Shown in pieces: positions 7,688 to 16,059 of a DNA stretch of 64,000 bases. Numbering within the stretch: position 1 is the first letter of the stretch; each line of letters opens with the position of its first letter. Origin of the DNA: Paucidesulfovibrio sp050251775 (lineage in GTDB: Bacteria > Desulfobacterota > Desulfovibrionia > Desulfovibrionales > Desulfovibrionaceae); the NCBI GenBank assembly GCA_050251775.1, contig JBFWMD010000004.1:18829-82828 (forward strand), written 5' to 3'. Under the pieces are notes generated by a model. The model did not search any database. It was not told the origin of the DNA and saw only the letters and a program-made list of their open reading frames with translations. Made by a program: the position numbers and the translations under genes.

Positions 7688-9364
7688 TTACTCTTTTGAC
7701 GGGGAAATATTTTCCGCAGGTCCCTGAATCAGCAGCAGATACGGCTGGTCCGCGATGAACTGCTCGTGGACCACGCGCAGGGATGCGGGCCGGTCCTCCC
7801 AGCGCAGCCAATGCTTTTTCTTCATGATCAGGGCGACCTTGGGGTGCTCCTTGAGCAGCGTTTCCACTTCGGGGAGGTGCTTGGGAATTTCGAGGATGTT
7901 CTCCCCGGCGTAGTAGGTGAAAATGCCCGAGTAGATGTCGTAGGCCACGGGCGTGTAGCCCTGCCTGATGTACTGGCCGAGCAGTTCGCCCTGTTCCCTG
8001 GGGCTCATGACGCTGTCCAGGGAGGGGACGGTGTACCGGGCCGCCACCTGGATCCAGAGCGTGACCCCGAGCAGCAGGCAGAGCAGCAGGGTCCGGGCGT
8101 CCTTGCGGCGCGCGGCCAGGAGCAGGCCCGCCGTGGCCAGCAGAGTCAGGCCCGTGGGCACGAGGCCCGTTATTTCAGCGGGGAAGGGAATCAGTTGCTG
8201 CCCGAAAAGGAGCGCGATTCCCAGCAGGGCGAAGAACGCGGCAAAGGCCATCGCCAGCCGGTTGCGCCGCGCCGCGTCCCAGCGGAGCAGGCTCTGGGCC
8301 GTGAGGGCGGCCATGGGCGCGAACAGGGGCAGCACGTAGATGACCACCTTGCCGCTCAGGCAGGAGAGCAGCACAAAGGCGGAAAGGGCGCTGATCCAAA
8401 GCCAGGTGCGGGCGCGCACGCGCGCGGAGTCGGCTTTGCGTTCGGCGCGAACCTCGCGCCAGAAGCTCCGGCGCAGCAGCAGGCCCACGGGCGCGGCGGC
8501 CAGGACCAGGGTCCAGGGCAGCCAGGTGGCCGGCAGCACGGCGAAGTAGTAGAAAAGGCCTTCCTTGTGGTGGAAGGTGTTGGTGGCACGCTTGAAGATC
8601 TGCTCCACGAACACGGTGCGCACGAAGTCACCGCCTTCCACAAGATAGGCAGCGAGAATCCAGGCCGAGGCCACGACGGCGAAACAGCCCAGCCCGGCCA
8701 GAGTGCGCAGGGTCAGGAAGCGGCGCAGCTCGCCGCGCCATCCCAGGCAGGCCAGCAGGGTCAGCAGCGGGAAGAGCACGCCGAGCGGTCCCTTGACCAG
8801 CACGGCCAGTCCGCAGAGGGCGAATCCGCCCAGGACCCAGCGCGCGTCCTCGCGAGAATCCGGATCCAGATATCCCCGGAAGAAGCAGGCCTCGGCCGCC
8901 ACGGTCAGGGCCGCGAACATCAGGTCCATGCGCGAGTAGTGCAGGATGGCCGCGAAGAACAGGCTGGAGGCGCAGATCAGGGCCGTGGTCAGACAGGCGT
9001 CGCGCGAAAGCCGCACGGCGCGCGCCAGGGCGTAGGCCGCGAAGAGAAAGCCCAGGCCCGAGAGCGCCGCGCCCAGGAAGAACACCGCGGGCGGGTCCAG
9101 GGGCGTGATCTTGTCCAGCAGGGCCAGGAACCAGAAATAGACGGGCGGCTTGTCCGGGTAGGGCATGCCGTTGAGCGAGAGCACCACCCAGGTCCCGGCC
9201 CGGTGCATGTTCTCGTAGGCGTTGGCGTAGCGGACCTCGTCCGAGAACCAGAGCGCGCGCGTGCTGAAGAGAAAGGCGGTCTGGAGCAGGACGGCGGCGC
9301 TCATGGCCAGCCAGGGGTGCGCGCTGAGGCGGTCCCAGAGTTGTTCCCGGAGGGTGCGGGGCAT
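7688..9364 (-). CDS. ArnT/PMT-like glycosyltransferase (GT39 family) membrane protein
   Basis: 558 residues with about a dozen hydrophobic segments. Near the N-terminus is the acidic loop DEVRYANAYENM and then GMPYPDKPPVYFWF, the arrangement of the PMT_2/ArnT family, whose members transfer a sugar from an undecaprenyl-phosphate carrier to a lipid or protein on the periplasmic side. ArnT itself puts aminoarabinose on lipid A; no arn biosynthesis genes are here, so the donor and acceptor are unknown. The stop of the upstream PAP2 gene is three bases before this ATG; the two form an operon, which supports a role in lipid A or LPS modification. Confidence 0.85.
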   Translation of the reverse strand: MPRTLREQLWDRLSAHPWLAMSAAVLLQTAFLFSTRALWFSDEVRYANAYENMHRAGTWVVLSLNGMPYPDKPPVYFWFLALLDKITPLDPPAVFFLGAALSGLGFLFAAYALARAVRLSRDACLTTALICASSLFFAAILHYSRMDLMFAALTVAAEACFFRGYLDPDSREDARWVLGGFALCGLAVLVKGPLGVLFPLLTLLACLGWRGELRRFLTLRTLAGLGCFAVVASAWILAAYLVEGGDFVRTVFVEQIFKRATNTFHHKEGLFYYFAVLPATWLPWTLVLAAAPVGLLLRRSFWREVRAERKADSARVRARTWLWISALSAFVLLSCLSGKVVIYVLPLFAPMAALTAQSLLRWDAARRNRLAMAFAAFFALLGIALLFGQQLIPFPAEITGLVPTGLTLLATAGLLLAARRKDARTLLLCLLLGVTLWIQVAARYTVPSLDSVMSPREQGELLGQYIRQGYTPVAYDIYSGIFTYYAGENILEIPKHLPEVETLLKEHPKVALIMKKKHWLRWEDRPASLRVVHEQFIADQPYLLLIQGPAENISPSKE

Positions 9365-9367
9365 GGT

Positions 9368-9991
9368 CTATTCCTTGTGCGAAAAGAGATGAACGGCCAG
9401 ACCGGCCACGCCGCCCAGGGCCCAGCCGAAGAACACGTCCGAGGGATGATGCCAGCCGAGATAGATGCGCGAGAAACCCAGCAGGGCCAGGAGCAGGCCC
9501 AGGCCCAGGGAGGGCAGTGCCCGGCCCATGCGCAGGCCCAGGGCCGTGCAGGTGGTGGCGGCCTCGGTGGTGTGGCCCGAGGGCAGGGAATGGTAGGATG
9601 GCCGGTTGGTCATGGTCTGGAAAAAGGGGTCCTCGCCGGGGCGGGGGCGACCGATGACGCTCTTGACCAGCCGGACCGTCAGCAGGGAGACGATCACCTG
9701 CACCGCGATCCAGACCAGGACAAAGCGCTTCAGGCCAGGCCGTTTTTCCCGCCAGGCCTTGATCAGCAGGTAAAGAAACACGCCATAGAAGGCCGGATTG
9801 ACAGCGTCTGTGAGCACCTGGAACACGCTGGCCAGGTTCGGGTGGGCCTGCCGGTGCGCGCGGAAGAAAACGATGACCGCCTGTTCGTCCCAGCCGAAGG
9901 CCACGGCGAGCACGGCCAGCACGGCCAGCAGGGGCGCGGACGCGAGCAGCCAGGACAACGGGCCGGATGCGGACGAGCGGGGCAAACGCAT
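9368..9991 (-). CDS. PAP2-family membrane phosphatase
   Basis: 207 residues with about five to six membrane segments. The three phosphatase motifs are complete: KSVIGRPRPGEDPF (motif 1, about residue 110), LPSGHTTEA (motif 2) and SRIYLGWHHPSDVFFG (motif 3, with the nucleophilic His). Such enzymes dephosphorylate undecaprenyl-diphosphate, phosphatidylglycerophosphate or lipid A. Being first in an operon with an ArnT/GT39-like transferase suggests a lipid A phosphatase or a carrier-recycling role. The ATG at 9991 has no Shine-Dalgarno but a TATAAC box six bases upstream. Confidence 0.88.
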   Translation of the reverse strand: MRLPRSSASGPLSWLLASAPLLAVLAVLAVAFGWDEQAVIVFFRAHRQAHPNLASVFQVLTDAVNPAFYGVFLYLLIKAWREKRPGLKRFVLVWIAVQVIVSLLTVRLVKSVIGRPRPGEDPFFQTMTNRPSYHSLPSGHTTEAATTCTALGLRMGRALPSLGLGLLLALLGFSRIYLGWHHPSDVFFGWALGGVAGLAVHLFSHKE

Positions 9992-9997
9992 GCAGGC

Positions 9998-10026
9998 GTT
10001 ATAGGGGGAAAGGCCGGGTCTGGCAA
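9998..10026 (-). promoter_or_regulatory. promoter of the PAP2-GT39 operon, leaderless arrangement
   Basis: Minus strand: TTGCCA (10026-10021), 17-nt spacer, TATAAC (10003-9998), then six bases and the ATG of the PAP2 gene. Confidence 0.55.
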
Positions 10027-10078
10027 CCGTATCTCTGGCTGCCGTATGTCGACGCCACGGACTGGAAACGAATCGCGG

Positions 10079-10279
10079 CTATTCCTCCGCGTCCTCGGGG
10101 TCCGCTTCGGGCAGGCGGGGCAGATAGCGGAGCATGACCTCGTCGGGCGCATTGAGCTCCCGCATTAGCGCTTTCAGCTTTTTGCCCTCGGGCTTCCAAT
10201 ACTTTTCGGCGTTGTCCGGGCAGGCAAAGGGAATGACCAGATCGCCGTGTTCATCCAGATAGGGTTTGTCGTGGGGCAT
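10079..10279 (-). CDS. small conserved-looking hypothetical protein
   Basis: 66 residues, soluble and acidic at the C-terminus (ends EADPEDAEE). The segment DEHGDLVIPFACPDNAEKYW is distinctive but I do not recognise the family. The ATG at 10279 is preceded five bases earlier by a TAGAAA -10 box and has no Shine-Dalgarno, so it looks leaderless. An in-frame TTG at 10297 would lie inside that promoter. Its own promoter and normal codon use support a real gene. Confidence 0.6.
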   Translation of the reverse strand: MPHDKPYLDEHGDLVIPFACPDNAEKYWKPEGKKLKALMRELNAPDEVMLRYLPRLPEADPEDAEE

Positions 10280-10284
10280 GGCGA

Positions 10285-10313
10285 TTTCTAGCCGCAAACC
10301 GCGTGCAAGGCAA
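10285..10313 (-). promoter_or_regulatory. promoter of the 66-residue gene, leaderless arrangement
   Basis: Minus strand: TTGCCT (10313-10308), 17-nt spacer, TAGAAA (10290-10285), then TCGCC and the ATG. Confidence 0.5.
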
Positions 10314-10418
10314 GGCGGAGCGCTTGACAGTCCGCCCGGAAGACGGGAAACCGGGACAAAATCTGAAACGATAATGCCGGACGGCCCGGAAGGGCGCTTC
10401 GGCCTTCAAGGAGCGTGC

Positions 10419-11048
10419 ATGAGCGTTGCGGGTCCTCTTCTGGCGGTGGCGGGCGTCCATCTGCTCTCCTGCATGAGCCCCGGTCCCAATTTTCTGCTCA
10501 GCGTCCGGCGCGGCCTGGGCCATTCCCCGCACGTCCTGGCGCTGACCACGCTGGGCGTGGCCACCGGAACCATGACCTGGACCCTGCTCGGGGTGCTTGG
10601 GTTCACCGCTGTGATCCTCGGCTCGCCCACGCTTTTTCTGGTGCTCAAATGCGTGGGCGGCGTGTACCTGGCCCGGCTGGGGGTTCTGGCCCTGCGTTCG
10701 GCCTGGCGCGGTCCGGCCGGAATGCCGCTCGCGGCGGGGACCCCGGCTCCGCCCCTGTCCGGGAGCAAGGCCTACCGCACGGGCCTGCTTACCTGCCTGT
10801 CCAACCCCAAGGCCGCCGCGTACTATCTGGCCCTGTTCACCACATTGCTCGGCCCGCAAACCCCGGATCAGGTCAAGTGGCTGCTTGTGCCCCTGCTGCC
10901 GATGATTTCGTTCGCGTTCTACACGCTGACCGCGCTGGCGCTTTCGCGCTTCCGGGGCGCGTACGCGCGCATGGTCCGGGGCGTGGACGCCGTGTTCGGC
11001 GGGCTCATGCTGGCCCTGGGCGTGCGGATCTTTTTTGCCGGGGAATGA
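10419..11048 (+). CDS. LysE/RhtB-family amino-acid exporter
   Basis: 209 residues with six hydrophobic segments. Near residue 20 is the family mark SPGPNFLLSVRRGL, and the conserved LTCLSNPKAAAYYLALF in the middle, both typical of the LysE/RhtB efflux superfamily (amino acids or homoserine lactones moved outward across the inner membrane). AAGGAG sits five bases before the ATG at 10419; a longer open frame upstream is not needed. The substrate cannot be read from sequence. A hairpin terminator follows 12 bp after the stop. Confidence 0.9.
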   Translation: MSVAGPLLAVAGVHLLSCMSPGPNFLLSVRRGLGHSPHVLALTTLGVATGTMTWTLLGVLGFTAVILGSPTLFLVLKCVGGVYLARLGVLALRSAWRGPAGMPLAAGTPAPPLSGSKAYRTGLLTCLSNPKAAAYYLALFTTLLGPQTPDQVKWLLVPLLPMISFAFYTLTALALSRFRGAYARMVRGVDAVFGGLMLALGVRIFFAGE

Positions 11049-11060
11049 GCCGGACGTGAC

Positions 11061-11086
11061 AACGCCCCGGAGGACCGGGGCGTTTT
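11061..11086 (+). terminator. Rho-independent terminator after the LysE gene
   Basis: Perfect 10-bp stem (11061-11070 with 11075-11084) with loop AGGA and a short T-run. It separates convergent genes. Confidence 0.75.
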
Positions 11087-11120
11087 GTGTTGCTTTTCGG
11101 GCTTGCGCCGCGCAGGGGGA

Positions 11121-12902
11121 TCAGGCCGCGTCACGCCGGGATTCGGTTCCGGTGAGGCGGCGGTCCACTTCTTTGACCTTCTTGAGCACGTTGCGCACGA
11201 TGCGCCGGAATTCGCCCAGGTCGCGCGGCTCGTAGCGGAATTTGGCCTTGGTCAGTCCGGCCAGATCCAGCGTTTCATTATAGAGATAGGGCAGGTAGAG
11301 CGGGTCCTGGTGGATGAACAGCGAGACCTGTTCCATGAGCCCGTGAATCTCGTGTTGATTGCGGCCCACCCTGCGGAAGAGTTTTTCCAGGCGTTTTTCC
11401 GCGCGGTGCAGGTTCGAGGTCCAGGAGTTGCTTTGGGGTTCGAACTGGAAATGGCGGTGGTAGGAGCGGCAGAGCGACAGTCGCTCCAGGAATCGTTGCA
11501 GGCTGCCTGGAGCCGAGGCCAGGGCGCCGTCCATGCGGGCCTCGTCCAGGGACAAGGGTCTGGCCCCCAGGATGGGCGCGTATCCGCCGTAGAGATAGCT
11601 GATGTCAAAGGGTGTCTGGCGGATGTCGTCCTCCAGGTCGCGCTTGGCCGCGAGGTACTGCCGGGAGGTGAAGATTTCCTCGCCCTCCAGGTTGGTGATC
11701 CTGTTGTGCTGCTTTTCGTTGAAAACGATGTTGCGTCGGGCGTGGTGGCCTTCGGCGTGGGAGCCGGCGTCCTTCCAGGCGAAGTCCTGGCCCACCAGGG
11801 TGATGCGGGCCACGCCGCTCCAGCGCAGCAGGCGGATCAAAGTCAGGCTGACGTTGCCGCCCGCGTCGAGCACCAGTTCGTTGTCCTTGAGCACAAAGGT
11901 GGCCATGCCGCCCATGGTCCAGAGCGGCAGGGTCGGTCCGGGGTAGGTCTCAATGACGCGCGGATCCACCTTGGTGGAATAGATCAGGGGAACATCACGC
12001 GCGGCCTGCATGTCCAGCCGCTTGTAGATGTTCATCATGTGGTCGTTGAAGTCCAGGGCCAGACAGAAGTGGGGCTTCAGGTCCAGGGCCTGGAGCGCGG
12101 GCAGGGTCTGGAGCGAGGTGGCGTAGAGCGCGTTGCCGGGGTTCCTGGCCAGCTGCGGCGCGAACTGGGCCAGGGACGGCCCCGCGCCGAGGATCACGGC
12201 GGAAAGCCCCTCGGCCACGCCGCGCAGTGGGGTCAGGCTGCCCTCGTCCATGGCCCGCCGGAAATTCTTGAGTTCGTTGCCGACCATGAGGTCCTGGCGG
12301 AACTTGAGGGTGTTCAGCTCCACGGAGAAGTTCTCCAGCCGGGCTTGGGCCTTTTTGCTCCAGATCGAGTAGAGTGCGGAGATCTGGCTGGAGGGCAGGT
12401 CCTGGCGCAGGTAGATGCGTCCGTAGATGAACTGGAGGTCCAGATTTTGGACCACCGTGGCGAGATGCTCCTCGCTGGGCGGCAGGAAGTGGAGCTTCTT
12501 GGCCTCGAAGGCCGGGCGGTAGTCGGTCTGGCCCAGGCAGCAGTATAGCTGCACCGGGTCCGGTTCCAGGACCATGATCTTGTGGGAGAGGGGCGTGTTG
12601 GTGCAGAGGTGGTTCACGCCGTAGCCCAGGTTGCAGCCCACCACCAGGGTCGCGCCGGTGGCGGCCTTGTCCTGCGGAATCCAATCGCGGTAGAGCGGCG
12701 CGGGGGGCATGGATTCGAACATGCCCTTGCCCTCCGGCAGGTGGAGATCAAGCAGTCCCCATTTGTTGCTGAAGATTCGGGCCTCGGCGGCCTCGCGCAG
12801 CCTGGCGTCGTCCAGGGGCTGGGCGCGCAGCCAGTTGACGAGGGCCGGAGCGTAGTTATTCAGAGTTTCGAGGTTGCCGTCCAGATGGGGAAGCATCGTC
12901 AT
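11121..12902 (-). CDS. Maf/DUF115 family protein (motility-associated glycosyltransferase-like)
   Basis: 593 residues. The central segment contains the family hallmark LSAVILGAGPSLAQF (about residue 225) within a DUF115/MptE-like domain, preceded by an N-terminal region with VVGCNLGYGVNHL and VLEPDPVQLY. Maf proteins with this layout in Campylobacter, Helicobacter, Aeromonas and Desulfovibrio relatives attach pseudaminic or legionaminic acid to flagellin in the cytoplasm. No flagellin or sialic-acid-like sugar genes are in the window, so the acceptor is not shown. The start at 12902 has AAAGGA seven bases upstream. Confidence 0.8.
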   Translation of the reverse strand: MTMLPHLDGNLETLNNYAPALVNWLRAQPLDDARLREAAEARIFSNKWGLLDLHLPEGKGMFESMPPAPLYRDWIPQDKAATGATLVVGCNLGYGVNHLCTNTPLSHKIMVLEPDPVQLYCCLGQTDYRPAFEAKKLHFLPPSEEHLATVVQNLDLQFIYGRIYLRQDLPSSQISALYSIWSKKAQARLENFSVELNTLKFRQDLMVGNELKNFRRAMDEGSLTPLRGVAEGLSAVILGAGPSLAQFAPQLARNPGNALYATSLQTLPALQALDLKPHFCLALDFNDHMMNIYKRLDMQAARDVPLIYSTKVDPRVIETYPGPTLPLWTMGGMATFVLKDNELVLDAGGNVSLTLIRLLRWSGVARITLVGQDFAWKDAGSHAEGHHARRNIVFNEKQHNRITNLEGEEIFTSRQYLAAKRDLEDDIRQTPFDISYLYGGYAPILGARPLSLDEARMDGALASAPGSLQRFLERLSLCRSYHRHFQFEPQSNSWTSNLHRAEKRLEKLFRRVGRNQHEIHGLMEQVSLFIHQDPLYLPYLYNETLDLAGLTKAKFRYEPRDLGEFRRIVRNVLKKVKEVDRRLTGTESRRDAA

Positions 12903-12958
12903 GGTTCCGTCCTTTTTCGAGGTTGACGCCCCTAAGCTGCAAGGATCGTGCAACCGCC

Positions 12959-12987
12959 TTGCAGGGCGAAACGAATTGCCGTACATC
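12959..12987 (+). promoter_or_regulatory. promoter for the cysteine synthase fusion gene
   Basis: TTGCAG (12959-12964), 17-nt spacer, TACATC (12982-12987), 43 bp before the ATG. Confidence 0.45.
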
Positions 12988-13030
12988 ACAACCAACACAA
13001 ACGCTTAAGCCTTGGAAAACGAGTTTGAAA

Positions 13031-15331
13031 ATGATCTACAAGGACGTTCTCTCGCGCATCGGCAACACTCCGCTCGTGGAAATCAACCGCCTCAACCCCT
13101 TCGCCCCGGGCGTCGGAATTCTGGCGAAAATCGAGTGCGTGAACCCCGGCGGTTCCATCAAGGACCGGGTGGCGTTGTGTATGATCGAGGCGGCGGAACG
13201 CTCCGGCGCCCTGACCAGGGAAAAGACCATCATCGAGGCCACCAGCGGCAACACCGGCATCGGTCTGGCCATGGTTGCGGCGGTCAAGGGCTACAAGATC
13301 ACCCTGCTCATGAGCGAGCGCGCCTCGGAAGAGCGCAAGATGATCGTCCAGGCCTTTGGCGCGGACATTTTGCTCACTCCCGGCCATCTCTCCACGGATG
13401 GGGCCATTGAAAAGGCCTACCGCATGGCCAGGGAGGAGCCGGACAAATATCTGCTCATGGACCAGTTCAACAACACCGCGTCCATTGAGGCCCACTACCA
13501 GGGCACGGGGCTGGAGATCTGGGAGCAGACCGGCGGCGAGGTCACGCACGTGGTCGTGACCCTGGGAACCACGGGAACCTGCATGGGCATCACCAAACGC
13601 ATGCGGGAAATGAATCCCGACGTGTGCGTGGTGGCCGTGGAGCCCCATGCCGGGCACAAGATCCAGGGCCTCAAGAACATGCACGAATCCTACCCGCCGG
13701 GAATCTGGGACAAGAAGGCCCCGGATCGGGTCATGCGCATCGAGGACGACATCGCCTTTGACTATTGCCGCCGTCTGGCCCGGGAAGAGGGCATTCTGGC
13801 GGGCATGAGTTCGGGCGCGGCCCTGGCCGCCAGCGTTCGACTGGCCGAAGAACTGGCCGCCCAGGGGCGCGAGGCCAAAATCGTGACCATTTTCCCGGAT
13901 TCGGGTGAGCGCTACCTCTCCACGCCGCTGTTCTCCCTGGCCGCGGCCAAGGGCCTCAAGCTGCACAACGCGGCCACGGGCCAGGACGCCACCATCGGCG
14001 GCACGGGCGCGCGCGGACTCTATGCCGTGGGTCCCAGCCTGGACCGGCCGGACGACATCGGCTCCTGGCGGCGGGCCGTGCTACTGGACGTGCTGGCGCG
14101 GGCCCTGGAGGAACGCGGCGCGCGGGTCACCTCGGCCATTGGCCTGGCCGACCTGGACGACCGCGCCCTGACAGCGGCCCGGGCCGTGGGTCAGCGCCGC
14201 GAGGCATTCGCCCGGGAAGTGCGCGAGCGCATTGAAGAGCGCGCCCTGCGGCTCGGCATGCGTCCGGCCACGCTCTTTCCCCTGGCTTCGGACGCGCTGG
14301 AGCAGTGTCTGGCGCTGACCCGCAAGCTCACGGAAAAGGGACTTGCCTATGAGAAGCTGCGCAGCGTCTATTTCGACGTGCTGCGCGATGAGCGCTACGG
14401 GGCCATGGCTCTCCAGGACCCGGACAAGATTTCCGCTGGCAAGACCGTGGACCTGGACGACTACGTCAAGTCCAACCCGCTGGATTTCACCCTGCTCAAG
14501 CGCGCCAGCCTTCAGGATCTCAAGGAGGGCGAGGTGGTGGAGACGGCCTGGGGCAACGTGCGTCCGACCTGGTTCCTCCAGGTGGCCGCCGCCGGGCTCG
14601 ACGCCCTGCCCTCGGTGGACGTGTTTTTGGCGGACGAGTCCCAGAGTTTTCCGCACCTGGAGAACCTGCGGGCGCTCTGGTCCGTGGCCGGGCGCGAGGT
14701 CCGGGCCTGGATGCTGGGCCAGCAGGCAGTGGCCGAGGACGGGCTGGACTTCGGCGATCTGCTGAAGGAGGCCGAGCATCCGCTGGCCTTGCGCATGTGG
14801 CTGCTTTCTGGCTCCTACCACAAGACCCTGACCGCCACCCGGCAGGGTGTGGCCATGTGGGCCAGGAACTGGCGGCGGGTGCAGGATGTGGCCGCGACCC
14901 TGGCCCTGGCCCAGTCCGCCCCTGGAGGCGACGTGCCCCAGCCCGCTGAGCAGGCCGTGTTCGATCTCAAGAGCGGGCTGGCCGAGGCCCTGGACAACGA
15001 CTTCGGGCTGCACCGTTTCTGGACCGCATTGTTCAAATTCGCCAAGGACGTGCATCAGCTCGAAGCGGCGGGCCGGCTCACGGGCGCGGCGGCCAAGGCC
15101 TGCCTGCGCCAGCTTCGGGCCACGGACCGCGTGCTCGGCATTCTGGACGAGAACACCCTGCCCTTGTTGCTGGCGGATTTGCCGGAAGAGGTCCGCGCCC
15201 TGGTGGGCAAGCGGCAGGCCGCCCGCGATGCCAAGGACTTCGCCGCCTCCGACGCCCTGCGCGATGAACTGGCGGCCCAGGGCTACCGGGTCGAGGATTC
15301 GGCCAAGGGACCGCGCATCTTCCGGGCCTAG
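13031..15331 (+). CDS. cysteine synthase fused to a degenerate cysteinyl-tRNA synthetase-like domain
   Basis: 766 residues in two halves. Residues 1-310 are a PLP-dependent cysteine synthase: Lys44 in NPGGSIKDR, the TSGNTG loop at 71-76, GTTGT at 179-183 (the CysM-like form rather than GTGGT) and FPDSGERYL at 288-296. It should make cysteine from an activated serine and sulfide. Residues 325-766 follow the CysRS fold: YAVGPSLDRPDDIGSW where CysRS has CGPTVYDxxHIGH, then LADLDDRAL, and the typical tail ending DFAASDALRDELAAQGYRVED. HIGH, the zinc Cys of CGP and KMSKS are all missing, so aminoacylation is not expected. The ATG at 13031 fits the synthase N-terminus; an earlier one overlaps the divergent promoter. 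Confidence 0.92.
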   Translation: MIYKDVLSRIGNTPLVEINRLNPFAPGVGILAKIECVNPGGSIKDRVALCMIEAAERSGALTREKTIIEATSGNTGIGLAMVAAVKGYKITLLMSERASEERKMIVQAFGADILLTPGHLSTDGAIEKAYRMAREEPDKYLLMDQFNNTASIEAHYQGTGLEIWEQTGGEVTHVVVTLGTTGTCMGITKRMREMNPDVCVVAVEPHAGHKIQGLKNMHESYPPGIWDKKAPDRVMRIEDDIAFDYCRRLAREEGILAGMSSGAALAASVRLAEELAAQGREAKIVTIFPDSGERYLSTPLFSLAAAKGLKLHNAATGQDATIGGTGARGLYAVGPSLDRPDDIGSWRRAVLLDVLARALEERGARVTSAIGLADLDDRALTAARAVGQRREAFAREVRERIEERALRLGMRPATLFPLASDALEQCLALTRKLTEKGLAYEKLRSVYFDVLRDERYGAMALQDPDKISAGKTVDLDDYVKSNPLDFTLLKRASLQDLKEGEVVETAWGNVRPTWFLQVAAAGLDALPSVDVFLADESQSFPHLENLRALWSVAGREVRAWMLGQQAVAEDGLDFGDLLKEAEHPLALRMWLLSGSYHKTLTATRQGVAMWARNWRRVQDVAATLALAQSAPGGDVPQPAEQAVFDLKSGLAEALDNDFGLHRFWTALFKFAKDVHQLEAAGRLTGAAAKACLRQLRATDRVLGILDENTLPLLLADLPEEVRALVGKRQAARDAKDFAASDALRDELAAQGYRVEDSAKGPRIFRA

Positions 15332-15380
15332 GCCACGCCGCTGGCGTCGCTCCCCGGCCGGGCCGGAACAAAACATGGAA

Positions 15381-15414
15381 AAAGGGCGGAGCCTCGCGGC
15401 TCCGCCCTTTTTTT
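15381..15414 (+). terminator. Rho-independent terminator after the cysteine synthase fusion
   Basis: Perfect 13-bp stem (15381-15393 with 15398-15410), loop TCGC, then a T-run. A near copy occurs at 16956-16987. Confidence 0.9.
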
Positions 15415-15480
15415 GTGAAAAAAACTCCCTTTAGATGATTCGTTTCTTGGCTTTCCTGGATCGAATGGTCTTGCCCGCTT

Positions 15481-15486
15481 TATAAT
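15481..15486 (+). promoter_or_regulatory. consensus -10 box before the secreted-protein pair
   Basis: A perfect TATAAT in an AT-rich 75-bp stretch (about 15420-15525) upstream of the first secreted-protein gene. No good -35 lies at 16-18 nt. A second arrangement, TTGCCC (15471-15476) with TAACCT 18 nt on, is also possible. Confidence 0.4.
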
Positions 15487-15546
15487 TCTTATGGTAACCT
15501 TATATTATCTTAACTATCGAGCGCGAGGATGCGCAAAGGAGGACGC

Positions 15547-16059
15547 ATGAAGAGATTGAAAGCCGGATTTGCGACATTTCTGGCCTGCCTGCTCCTGTTG
15601 TGCGGTTCCGAGGCCGCATTCGCCTATGGCGGAGGGGGTGGCGGAGGCGGCGGAGGCGGAGGCGGAGCGACTGTCGGCGGCATGAGTCCAGACAGGGACA
15701 CGTTCGAGGGCAAGGTGGCCGACGTGCCTTCCACGACGCCAACCAAGGAAGTGGTTTCGGACGTTGGTGCCTGGGGCATCCGCCATGAAACCTGGGGAGA
15801 GATGTTCGACGCGGCGACCAAGACCTGCCAGGTGCTTGACGTGACGGGATCCATCGTCACGTTGTTCATCCCTGGGGCAGGATTGTTCAAGGTGTTTCAT
15901 GCCGGGGGCAAGGTGGTCGCCTTTGTTCGCGATCCAGCAAAACAGGCGTTTGCGGAAAAGGTCCTCCGGGAAATGGTCGCAGCTCTGGCCCGGACGCCGC
16001 GTTATATACCGCCACCGCCTTCCGTCAGGGACATGATGGGTCAGGAGATGATGAAATGA
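15547..16059 (+). CDS. secreted protein with poly-glycine N-terminus, function unknown
   Basis: 170 residues. A Sec signal peptide (charged MKRLK, hydrophobic LACLLLLC, cut after AFA) is followed by Tyr and a run of 13 glycines. A hydrophobic middle segment (around residues 100-130, VTGSIVTLFIPGAGLF) could insert in a membrane; the C-terminus is PPPP-containing and basic/Met-rich. There is no lipobox because Leu precedes the Cys. AAAGGAGG ends four bases before the ATG at 15547, which decides the start over an in-frame ATG 18 bases earlier. Its stop overlaps the next ATG (ATGA). I do not recognise the family. Confidence 0.75.
   Translation: MKRLKAGFATFLACLLLLCGSEAAFAYGGGGGGGGGGGGGATVGGMSPDRDTFEGKVADVPSTTPTKEVVSDVGAWGIRHETWGEMFDAATKTCQVLDVTGSIVTLFIPGAGLFKVFHAGGKVVAFVRDPAKQAFAEKVLREMVAALARTPRYIPPPPSVRDMMGQEMMK

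Noticed and set aside
12923..13030. Earlier start of the cysteine synthase fusion at 12923
   Set aside because: The extra 36 codons would lie over the promoter and look unlike any cysteine synthase N-terminus.
14020..15331. Functional cysteinyl-tRNA synthetase
   Set aside because: HIGH, the zinc Cys and KMSKS are all absent, so only the fold is kept.
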